In this document: in pieces, positions 52,634 through 60,229 of the stretch
How positions within the stretch are numbered: position 1 is the stretch's first letter
Layout: every line of letters starts with the position of its first letter
Assembly (NCBI RefSeq): GCF_001954275.1
Contig: NZ_MBEU01000068.1
Coordinates: 186,001-250,000, forward strand
Direction of reading: 5' to 3'
Length of the DNA stretch: 64,000 nucleotides
DNA from: Mycobacterium sp. IS-836
Lineage (GTDB): Bacteria; Actinomycetota; Actinomycetes; Mycobacteriales; Mycobacteriaceae
Notes under the pieces: generated by a model
Told to the model about the DNA's origin: nothing
Seen by the model: the letters and a program-made list of their open reading frames with translations, nothing else
The model's database searches: none
Position numbers and translations under genes: made by a program

Positions 52634-53404
52634 CTATTTGCGGCGGGCCGCGGCCAACCGTGCGGCGAACTCCGGCGACTGGATGGAGTAGACCTGCGGG
52701 CCCAATTCGGTGCGCATCGCGAATTCGTGGTGCTCGTTGTCCAGCGCTCCGGGACTGGCAGTGGCGCGCATCGTGGCCTTGGTTGCCAGGACCACGTCAC
52801 GCGGCGCGCCGGCGGGCCCGGACGCGAGCTCCAGCGCTGCGGCCACGGCGTCGTCGGCCACGCTGAGAGCCAGCCCGTGGCGCACGGCGGCTTCGGCGTC
52901 GAAGCGCATGCCGAACAGCAGCGCTGCGCGCGCCACCTGCGGGCCAACCGCCCGCTGCAGCATCCATGTCGCGCCGCCGCCGGGGTGCAGTCCGAGCTTC
53001 TGGAAACGCGCGTCGAACAACGCCGCTGGCCCGGCGATGCGCACGTCGGCGGCCAGCGCCAAGTTGAGCCCGGCGCCGACGGCGGGGCCGTTGACCGCGG
53101 CGATTGTGGGCAGCGTGCAGTTGCCGACGGCCATGAAGCCGTCGTAGATCCGCGTCAGCCCCGACTCCGCCGCTCCGCCGCCCGCGGCGCCCAGCGCGCT
53201 GAGGTCGGCACCCGCGCAGAATGCCTTGCCCGCCCCGGTGACCACTACGGCGTGCACGTCGGCGTCGGCTTCGGCCCGCTCCACGGCGGCGCGCAGCAGC
53301 GCCGACATCTCGGCGGTGAACGCGTTGCGGCGGTCGGGGTCGTTGACGGTGATGACTGCGACGTGCTCGTCGACGCGGTAAAGGACTAGGTCGGACTGGG
53401 TCAT
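52634..53404 (-). CDS. echA14: Enoyl-CoA hydratase/isomerase family protein (Rv2486 ortholog)
   Basis: This 256-residue crotonase-fold protein has oxyanion-hole segments VTGAGKAFCAGADLSAL and AAVNGPAVGAGLNLALAAD. By ungapped comparison with rat enoyl-CoA hydratase, the residues at the two catalytic-glutamate positions appear to be Asn (in GLNLALA) and Phe (in DARFQ). A normal hydratase reaction is therefore doubtful, and isomerase, hydrolase or binding roles are possible. I chose the ATG at 53404 rather than a TTG two codons upstream. The divergent or operon partners in M. tuberculosis (Rv2487c and others) are absent here. Confidence 0.88.
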   Translation of the reverse strand: MTQSDLVLYRVDEHVAVITVNDPDRRNAFTAEMSALLRAAVERAEADADVHAVVVTGAGKAFCAGADLSALGAAGGGAAESGLTRIYDGFMAVGNCTLPTIAAVNGPAVGAGLNLALAADVRIAGPAALFDARFQKLGLHPGGGATWMLQRAVGPQVARAALLFGMRFDAEAAVRHGLALSVADDAVAAALELASGPAGAPRDVVLATKATMRATASPGALDNEHHEFAMRTELGPQVYSIQSPEFAARLAAARRK

Positions 53405-53441
53405 CGCCAAAGACTACGTCGCGGACCCGGCGGTCCCGCGC

Positions 53442-55199
53442 CTAGATTTCCCCCACCTCGTCCGCGTAGCGCCCGGGGCTGACCAGCGACGCCAACGCGC
53501 CAATCAACGTCATCAGTGCCGCAGCGACGAACACCACCACCAGTCCGGCGTGGAACGGCCCCGAGATCAGCTCCGGGAAGAACGACTTGCCGGTGAGCAC
53601 ACCGGCGTTGACCCCAGGCTGCTGCAGCGCATGCGATCGGGCGAGCAACTCCGCGATGGGGTTGTAGCCAAGAAACGCCGCGAACAGGCTGCCCACCGGG
53701 GGCAGGCCGGCGACATCCCGCGCCACCGCCGCTGACACACCCTGCGCTTGCAGCCCGCCGTCCAGTGCCTGCGGCAGCGTGTTCGCCAGCCCGACGACCA
53801 TCAGCGAGAAGAAGACGCCGATCGACAGCGCCGAACCGGCGTTGAAGAACGTAGCCCGGACACCGGACGCGGCTCCGCGTTGATCGGCCGGGACGCTCGA
53901 CATGATCGTGGCGGTGTTGGGTGCGGTGAAGACGCCCCCGCCCAGCGCATTGAGGAAAATCAGCAGCGCGAAAACCGGGTAGTCGAAATCCACCGGAATC
54001 ATCACCAGGCCGATGAACGTGGCCGACATCAGCAGCATCCCCGCGACCGCGAACGGTCGCGCGCCGAACCGGTCCGCCAGCCACCCCGCCACCGGCGCCG
54101 CGATCAGGAACCCGATCGTCGCCGGCAGCATGTAGATGCCCGCCCACAGGGGCGTCGACTCGAAGCTATATCCACGAAGCGGCAACCAGATGCCCTGCAA
54201 CCAGATGATGAGCATGAACTGCAAGCCGCCGCGGCCGCTCGACGACATCAGGTTGGCCAGGTTGCCCATCCCGAATCCCGCCGACCGAAACAGTCGGATG
54301 TCGACCATCGGCTGCGCCGCTCGCAACTCGATGATGCAGAACGCGGCCAGTAACAACAGCCCGACGGCGATCGAGCCCAACACCAACGGGTTCGTCCAGC
54401 CCGTCGCTCGGCCACCGTAGGGCTGAATGCCGTAGGTGATACCAACCAGCACGACGGTCAACCCGACGGCGAACGTCACGGTGCCGGGCCAGTCCAGCGG
54501 GCCGGGCGTGCGCATCCCGATCTCGTGCAGCGAGCGCACGCCCCAGACGGTCCCCAGCACGCCGATCGGCACACCGACCCAGAAGATCGCCCGCCAGTCC
54601 CACTCCGCCAGCACGCCCCCGATCAGCAGGCCGAGGAACGAGCCGGCCACCGCGGCCACCATGTTGAATCCCAGTGCCATGCCCCGCTGGTTGCTCGGGA
54701 AGGCGTCGGTGAGAATCGCCGCCGACAGTGCCATCAAGATTGCGCCGCCGATGCCCTGGATCACGCGCCAGCTGATCAGCCACATCGCGCCCGCGCCCTG
54801 GTGGAAAGGGTCGAACGACAGCGCGATCGCCGCGAAGGTGAATACCGCGAAGCCCACGTTGTAGATGCGGACCCGGCCGAACATGTCGCCGAGGCGTCCG
54901 ACCAACACCACCAGGACCGCGGTGACCACCAGGTAGCCCATCAGCATCCACAGCAAATAGCCGATGTTCGACGGGGCCAGCGGATCCAATCCGATCCCAC
55001 GGAAGATGGACGGCAACGAGATCAGCACGATCGACGCGTTGATCATCGCCAGCAGCATGCCGAGGGTGGTGTTCGACAGCGCGACCCACTTGTAGTGGGG
55101 GTGGTCGACGTCCCATCGGAGGCGACGACCCTCCGGTTCGGCCGGGGCCAGCGTCGGGTTCGTCGCGGCGGGGCCCATCAACCCAAAACGCATAGGCAT
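53442..55199 (-). CDS. DHA2-family MFS drug/solute exporter (14-TM type)
   Basis: The 585-residue protein has 13-14 membrane helices. Signatures of the DHA2 (EmrB/QacA) group are visible: the first helix LSNTTLGMLLAMINASIVLI, motif A GRLGDMFGRVR after helix 2, and WRVIQGIGGAILM in helix 4 (motif C-like region follows). A periplasmic loop of about 60 residues precedes the last helix. Such pumps export drugs or lipids using the proton gradient. The N-terminal 40 residues are hydrophilic and starts at 55199 (ATG), 55193 or 55178 cannot be separated; no good ribosome site is seen. Confidence 0.87.
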   Translation of the reverse strand: MPMRFGLMGPAATNPTLAPAEPEGRRLRWDVDHPHYKWVALSNTTLGMLLAMINASIVLISLPSIFRGIGLDPLAPSNIGYLLWMLMGYLVVTAVLVVLVGRLGDMFGRVRIYNVGFAVFTFAAIALSFDPFHQGAGAMWLISWRVIQGIGGAILMALSAAILTDAFPSNQRGMALGFNMVAAVAGSFLGLLIGGVLAEWDWRAIFWVGVPIGVLGTVWGVRSLHEIGMRTPGPLDWPGTVTFAVGLTVVLVGITYGIQPYGGRATGWTNPLVLGSIAVGLLLLAAFCIIELRAAQPMVDIRLFRSAGFGMGNLANLMSSSGRGGLQFMLIIWLQGIWLPLRGYSFESTPLWAGIYMLPATIGFLIAAPVAGWLADRFGARPFAVAGMLLMSATFIGLVMIPVDFDYPVFALLIFLNALGGGVFTAPNTATIMSSVPADQRGAASGVRATFFNAGSALSIGVFFSLMVVGLANTLPQALDGGLQAQGVSAAVARDVAGLPPVGSLFAAFLGYNPIAELLARSHALQQPGVNAGVLTGKSFFPELISGPFHAGLVVVFVAAALMTLIGALASLVSPGRYADEVGEI

Positions 55200-55399
55200 A
55201 CAAACTAATGGAAGCCGCGCAGGCACCTGACCCCAGGGGCTCACACGCGGCGCCGAATTTCCCCGCGCCGCTCGGTTGAGTTAGCTGGCGGCCCGCGAGC
55301 AAGGCGCTCAACGCGCCGCTCACCGCCTCCATTCCGCGTTCACCACACCGGCGACTCGGACCGCCGAATTGTCTGGAAGCCCGGCCAGGCGTTTGCCGG

Positions 55400-55473
55400 T
55401 GCCCCCGGCACGACTCGAACGTGCGACCTAGGGATTAGAAGGCCCTTGCTCTATCCACCTGAGCTACGGAGGC
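55400..55473 (-). tRNA. tRNA-Arg(TCT)
   Basis: The reverse strand has acceptor GCCTCCG pairing with CGGGGGC (one T-G), discriminator A, D arm AGCTCAGGTGGATAGAGC, anticodon loop CTTCTAA with anticodon TCT, and T arm GCACGTTCGAGTCGTGC. One pair of the anticodon stem next to the loop is C-T and unpaired. Length is 74 nt; CCA is not encoded. No integrated element lies beside it. Confidence 0.93.
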
Positions 55474-55658
55474 AATGTGCAGGTCAGTCTATCTAATCGG
55501 GCCGCAGATCCGATTAGCTGGCCGCCACGCGCGCGAAAAGTCTTCCCGCGCCGGGCTTATCGGTTATGGTGTGAGCCTCGACACACGCACAACACCGGCT
55601 GGTAAACAGCCGTTAACCGCAACGAGGCGTGTGCATAACGTCGAGGGGTGGCGGTGCA

Positions 55659-56903
55659 ATGGGCGTGGCCATGGACTTGACCTCGCGGTGCTCGTGGGCA
55701 GGTGCCCAGGCACTGCGCTTGGCGGCCGATGCCAGAGATACCTATCGGGCCGGCGCGCTGCTGCTGCGCGGCTCGCCCTTCGCGGTTAGCTGGTTTGCCG
55801 GCTGGCTGTCCGCGGAGTTTCCCCCGCATGTCGTGACCGGGCACGCCCTGTCCCGGGTATCGCGCCCATCCATCGGCCGCGTCGGCACCAGCTGGGCCGC
55901 GCAGCGTGCGGATCAAGCCCTCACCGCGGCGCTCGAGGAGTCCTTCGGAGCGGACTTCCGCGACCTGGTCTGCCATCCGACCTGCGAGCAGTCCGCGTGC
56001 GCGCCCCGCGATGGGCTGATACGGATGCCGGGGCCGCACCGCAAGTACGCGCGGCACACGTCCGACATCTCCTACGGCCCCGGCGGGCGCCACCTCCTGG
56101 ACATCTGGCGGCGTCATGATCTCCTGCCGGGCCGGCGCGCGCCGGTGCTGATACAGGTTCCCGGCGGGGCGTGGGCCGTCAACGGCAAACGCGGCCAGGC
56201 GTACACGCTGATGAGCCGGATGGTGGAACTCGGCTGGATCTGCGTCTCCATCGACTACAGCAGGAGCCCGCGGTCCACATTTCCGGCCCACATCATCGAC
56301 GTGAAGCGGGCCATCGCGTGGGTCCGGGAAAATATCGCCGACTACGGCGGCGACCCCGATTTCATCGCGATCACCGGCGGGTCCGCGGGTGCGCACCTGG
56401 CGTCGTTGGCCGCGCTCACCCCCAACGACCCCGAGTTTCAGCCTGGCTTCGAAAACGCCGACACGACGCTGCAGGCCGTCGCACCGTATTACGGCGTCTA
56501 CGACTTCACCAGCACCGAGAACATGCACGAGCTGATGATGCCGTTCCTCGAGCAGATCGTGATGCGTGCTCGCTACGCCGATGCCCCCGAAAAGTTCAGG
56601 GCGGCATCGCCGATTTCATACGCGCATGCCGAGGCGCCCCCGTTCTTCCTGCTGCACGGCGAGAAGGACGAGCTGGTTCCGTGCGGCCAGGCCCGCGCGT
56701 TCTGTGCGGCCCTGCGGGCGGCCGGGGCGCGCACGGTGGCCTACGCCGAGCTCGCCAACGCCCACCACGCGTTCGACATCACCCCGACGGTTCGATCGCG
56801 GCTGGCCGCCGACGCCGTCGCCGACTTCCTAGGCGTCGTCTACGGGCGGCGCACCCACTCGCTCGTGGATTCGTTGCCGCTGACGGCTTCTTCGGCCAGC
56901 TGA
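55659..56903 (+). CDS. lipQ: Carboxylesterase/lipase of the HSL group (Rv2485c ortholog)
   Basis: This 414-residue alpha/beta-hydrolase has nucleophile S in ITGGSAGAHLA (G-x-S-x-G), an acid residue in LLHGEKDELVP, and a histidine in NAHHAFD. The oxyanion segment reads VPGGAW in place of HGGG. The first 130 residues form an N-terminal extension with a hydrophobic stretch (ALLLRGSPFAVSWFAGWL) that may touch the membrane. It should hydrolyse short- or medium-chain esters. The ATG at 55659 with GAGGGG 10 nt upstream is preferred; a GTG at 55629 would give 424 residues. It precedes the glycerolipid genes. Confidence 0.9.
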   Translation: MGVAMDLTSRCSWAGAQALRLAADARDTYRAGALLLRGSPFAVSWFAGWLSAEFPPHVVTGHALSRVSRPSIGRVGTSWAAQRADQALTAALEESFGADFRDLVCHPTCEQSACAPRDGLIRMPGPHRKYARHTSDISYGPGGRHLLDIWRRHDLLPGRRAPVLIQVPGGAWAVNGKRGQAYTLMSRMVELGWICVSIDYSRSPRSTFPAHIIDVKRAIAWVRENIADYGGDPDFIAITGGSAGAHLASLAALTPNDPEFQPGFENADTTLQAVAPYYGVYDFTSTENMHELMMPFLEQIVMRARYADAPEKFRAASPISYAHAEAPPFFLLHGEKDELVPCGQARAFCAALRAAGARTVAYAELANAHHAFDITPTVRSRLAADAVADFLGVVYGRRTHSLVDSLPLTASSAS

Positions 56904-57053
56904 GCCGCGCCGCCCGCACGCGATCTCCGTGCCGGGGCCGCGCCTTTCACCAGCGCGTCAAGCCGACTAGCGTTGTGTTGGCTACTGGATTGGCAAGTCC
57001 GAGGCAGGAGGCTTGGTCCGCGGTGAGAAGGTTGGCGCGTCGAGTTGACGATC

Positions 57054-58526
57054 ATGGCTGAGTCCGTCGAGACGGTTGGATTGTCCGACGAACTAGGGCC
57101 GGTCGACTATCTGATGCATCGGGGGGAGGCGAACCCCCGGACCCGGTCGGGAATCATGGCGCTGGAGCTCCTCGACTCGACGCCGGACTGGGAGCGGTTT
57201 CGGGCGCGGTTCGAAAACGCCTCGCGGCGGGTGTTGCGCCTGCGGCAGAAAGTTGTGGTGCCGACGCTGCCGACGGCGGCGCCGCGCTGGGTCGTCGATC
57301 CCGATTTCAATCTCGACTTCCATGTGCGCCGGATGCGTGTATCGGAACCCGGCACCCTGCGTGAGGTATTCGATCAGGCCGAGGTGATCCTGCAGTCGCC
57401 GATGGACATATCGCGCCCGCTGTGGACCGCCACCCTGGTCGAGGGTCTGGCCGACGGCAAGGCTGCGACGCTGCTGCATGTGAGCCACGCCGTCACCGAC
57501 GGTGTCGGCGGTGTCGAGATGTTCTCGCAAATATATGACCTCGAGCGCGATCCACCCGCCAGGCCGACGGCCCCGCAACCCATTCCGCAGGATCTAACCC
57601 CCAACGACTTGATGCGCCAAGGCATCAACCACCTTCCCATCGCCATCGTCAACGGCGTGTTGGGTGCGGTGTCCGGCGCGGCATCGGCGGCCGGGCGAGC
57701 GGTCTTGGACCCGGTGTCCACGGTGTCGGGAATCGTCGGCTACGCCACGTCGGGCATGCGGGTGATCAATCGCGCCGCCGAGCCCTCGCCGCTGTTGCGG
57801 CGCCGCAGCCTGGCCACCCGCACCGAAGCCATCGACATCCCGCTCTCCGATCTGCACAAGGCCGCAAAGTGCGGAGGCGGGTCGATCAATGATGCCTACC
57901 TCGCCGGCCTGTCGGGCGCGCTGCGGCGCTACCACGAGGCCCTCGGCGTCCCGATCAGCACGCTGCCGATGGCGGTGCCGGTCAACCTGCGGGCCGACGC
58001 CGACACCGCCGGCGGCAACCGGTTCACCGGCGTCAACCTGGCGGCACCGTTGGGCACCGCCGACCCGGTCGCCCGGATGAAGAAGATCCGCGCGCAGATG
58101 ACGCAGCGCCGCGAGGAGCCGGCGATGAACATCATCGGCTCCATCGCACCGGTGCTGAGCGTCCTGCCGACGGCGGTCCTGGAGGGAATCACCGGTTCGG
58201 TCATCGGCTCCGACGTGCAGGCCAGCAATGTACCGGTCTATCCGGGGGACACCTACATCGCCGGCGCAAAGATATTGCGGCAGTACGGGATCGGCCCGTT
58301 ACCCGGGGTGGCGATGATGGTGGTGCTGATTTCCCGCGGCGGCTGGTGCACCATCACCGTGCGCTACGACCGTGCCTCGGTGCGAAACGAGGCGTTGTTC
58401 GCCCGATGCCTGCTCGACGGTTTCGACGAGATCCTGGCGCTGTGCGGCGACCCGGCGCCGCGCGCGGTCCCGGCATCGTTCGCCGAGCCGGCCGGGTCGG
58501 CGCCGCGCTCGGTGGCCGGCTCATGA
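57054..58526 (+). CDS. Wax ester synthase/diacylglycerol acyltransferase-like (Rv2484c ortholog)
   Basis: This 490-residue WS/DGAT family member has the active-site motif SHAVTDG at about 144-150. The first His of the usual HHxxxDG is Ser, while the second (catalytic) His145 and D149-G150 are kept. The C-terminal signature VPVNLRAD with NRFTG and the segment ISRGGWCTITVRYD fit the family. It would join acyl-CoA to diacylglycerol or alcohols. I chose the ATG at 57054 over a TTG three codons earlier. It overlaps plsC by 4 nt, placing it in a triacylglycerol/phospholipid cassette with plsC and plsB2. Confidence 0.9.
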   Translation: MAESVETVGLSDELGPVDYLMHRGEANPRTRSGIMALELLDSTPDWERFRARFENASRRVLRLRQKVVVPTLPTAAPRWVVDPDFNLDFHVRRMRVSEPGTLREVFDQAEVILQSPMDISRPLWTATLVEGLADGKAATLLHVSHAVTDGVGGVEMFSQIYDLERDPPARPTAPQPIPQDLTPNDLMRQGINHLPIAIVNGVLGAVSGAASAAGRAVLDPVSTVSGIVGYATSGMRVINRAAEPSPLLRRRSLATRTEAIDIPLSDLHKAAKCGGGSINDAYLAGLSGALRRYHEALGVPISTLPMAVPVNLRADADTAGGNRFTGVNLAAPLGTADPVARMKKIRAQMTQRREEPAMNIIGSIAPVLSVLPTAVLEGITGSVIGSDVQASNVPVYPGDTYIAGAKILRQYGIGPLPGVAMMVVLISRGGWCTITVRYDRASVRNEALFARCLLDGFDEILALCGDPAPRAVPASFAEPAGSAPRSVAGS

Positions 58527-60229
58527 GCCCCGCCGACGAGCGGGACATGCGGCTGCCCGGCTCGGTCGCCGAGATCCTCGCCAGTCCACCCGGCCCCAAG
58601 ATCGGCGCGTTCTTCGACCTCGACGGCACCTTGGTTGCCGGGTTCACGGCCGTCATCCTCACCCAGGAGCGCTTGCGGCGCCGCGACATGGGCGTCGGTG
58701 AGCTGCTCGGCATGGTCCAGGCGGGTCTTAGCCACACGCTCGGGCGCATCGAGTTCGAAGACCTCATCGGCAAGGCCGCCTCGGCGCTGGCCGGGCGGCT
58801 GATCGACGATCTGGAGGAGATCGGCGAGCGGCTCTTCGTGCAGCGGATCGAATCGCGCATCTATCCGGAGATGCGCGAGCTGGTGCGCGCCCACGTGGCC
58901 CGCGGCCACACCGTCGTGCTCAGCTCGTCGGCGCTGACCATCCAGGTCAATCCGGTGGCCCGCTTCCTCGGCATCACGAACACGCTCACCAACAAGTTCG
59001 AGACCAACGAAGACGGGTTGCTCACCGGCGGGGTCGTCAAGCCGATCCTGTGGGGGCCGGGCAAAGCCGCTGCGGTGCAACGGTTTGCGGCCGAGAATGA
59101 CATCGACCTCAAAGACAGCTACTTCTACGCCGACGGTGACGAGGACGTAGCCCTGATGTACCTCGTCGGCAATCCGCGGCCGACGAACCCCGAGGGCAAG
59201 ATGGCCGCCGTCGCCAAACGTCGCGGCTGGCCGATTCTGAGATTCAACAGCCGCGGTCGCGTGGGACTTCGGCGGCAGGTGCGAACGCTCGCCGGCTTCG
59301 GTTCGATGTTTCCGGTCGCGGCCGGCGCGGTGGGCATTGGTCTGCTGACCGGTAGCCGGCGCCGCGGCGTGAACTTCTTCACCTCCACCTTCTCCCAGTT
59401 GTCGCTCGCGATCGCGGGTGTGCACCTGAACGTCATCGGCAAAGAGAACCTGACCGCGCAACGGCCCGCAGTGTTTATCTTCAACCACCGCAACCAGGTT
59501 GACCCCGTCATCGCCGGGGCGCTGGTGCGTGACAATTGGGTCGGCGTGGGCAAGAAGGAACTGGAAAAGGACCCGATCATGGGCACGCTCGGCAAGCTGC
59601 TCGACGGGGTGTTCATCGATCGCGACGATCCCGTCGCCGCGGTGGAGACCATGCACGCGGTCGAAGATCGGGCCAAGAACGGCCTTTCGATCGTGATCGC
59701 ACCCGAGGGCACTCGGGTGGACACCACCGAGGTCGGTCCCTTCAAAAAGGGACCGTTCCGCATCGCGATGGCGGTGGGAATTCCCATCGTGCCCATCGTG
59801 ATTCGCAACGCCGAGATCGTGGCGGCCCGAAACTCGACCACGATAAATCCGGGCACGGTCGACGTCGCGGTGTTCCCGCCGATCCCCGTCGACGGCTGGA
59901 CATTGGACACGCTGCCGGAGCGCATCGCCGAGGTGCGCCAGCTTTATCTCGACACGCTGGCCAACTGGCCCGTCGACGAGCTGCCCGAGGTCGATCTGTA
60001 CGCCGAGAAGAAGGCGGCGAAAAGAGCCAAGCCGGCGGCCAAGACCGCCGCGCGCAAGGCCCCGGCGAAGAAGGCCACCGCAAAGAAAACCGCCGGGAAG
60101 AAAACCGCCACGAAGAAGGCGGCCGGTAAGAAGGCGGCCGGTAAGGCCACGCCTGATCCGCATGCGTCCAAGGTCGCTCTCAAAGACGGTGAGGTACAAC
60201 AGCCTTCACGTCCCCGAGGGCGGCCGTGA
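58523..60229 (+). CDS. plsC: Bifunctional HAD phosphatase / 1-acylglycerol-3-phosphate acyltransferase (Rv2483c ortholog)
   Basis: The 568-residue protein has an N-terminal HAD subfamily IB domain (about 20-260; D32-x-D34 in FFDLDGTLVAG, plus YADGDEDVALM). A central PlsC acyltransferase domain follows (about 290-490; H322-x4-D327 in NHRNQVDP, and APEGTRVDTTE). A Lys/Ala/Thr-rich tail of about 55 residues ends the chain (for example KKATAKKTAGKKTATKKAAG). It should acylate lysophosphatidic acid, and the HAD domain may remove phosphate from phosphatidic acid or a related substrate. The tail resembles histone H1 or the HupB C-terminus. It overlaps both neighbours by 4 nt. Confidence 0.93.
   Translation: MSPADERDMRLPGSVAEILASPPGPKIGAFFDLDGTLVAGFTAVILTQERLRRRDMGVGELLGMVQAGLSHTLGRIEFEDLIGKAASALAGRLIDDLEEIGERLFVQRIESRIYPEMRELVRAHVARGHTVVLSSSALTIQVNPVARFLGITNTLTNKFETNEDGLLTGGVVKPILWGPGKAAAVQRFAAENDIDLKDSYFYADGDEDVALMYLVGNPRPTNPEGKMAAVAKRRGWPILRFNSRGRVGLRRQVRTLAGFGSMFPVAAGAVGIGLLTGSRRRGVNFFTSTFSQLSLAIAGVHLNVIGKENLTAQRPAVFIFNHRNQVDPVIAGALVRDNWVGVGKKELEKDPIMGTLGKLLDGVFIDRDDPVAAVETMHAVEDRAKNGLSIVIAPEGTRVDTTEVGPFKKGPFRIAMAVGIPIVPIVIRNAEIVAARNSTTINPGTVDVAVFPPIPVDGWTLDTLPERIAEVRQLYLDTLANWPVDELPEVDLYAEKKAAKRAKPAAKTAARKAPAKKATAKKTAGKKTATKKAAGKKAAGKATPDPHASKVALKDGEVQQPSRPRGRP
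60113..60142 (+). repeat. Two tandem 15-bp units in the plsC tail
   Basis: AAGAAGGCGGCCGGT occurs twice in a row (60113-60127 and 60128-60142), coding for two K-K-A-A-G units at the end of the Lys/Ala-rich tail. Such in-frame repeats vary in number easily by slippage. Confidence 0.85.

Noticed and set aside
55200..55399. The 200-bp gap between the DHA2 transporter and tRNA-Arg as a site of an integrated element or RNA gene
   Set aside because: I saw no integrase, direct repeat of the tRNA end, or stable conserved structure; it appears to be ordinary intergenic DNA.
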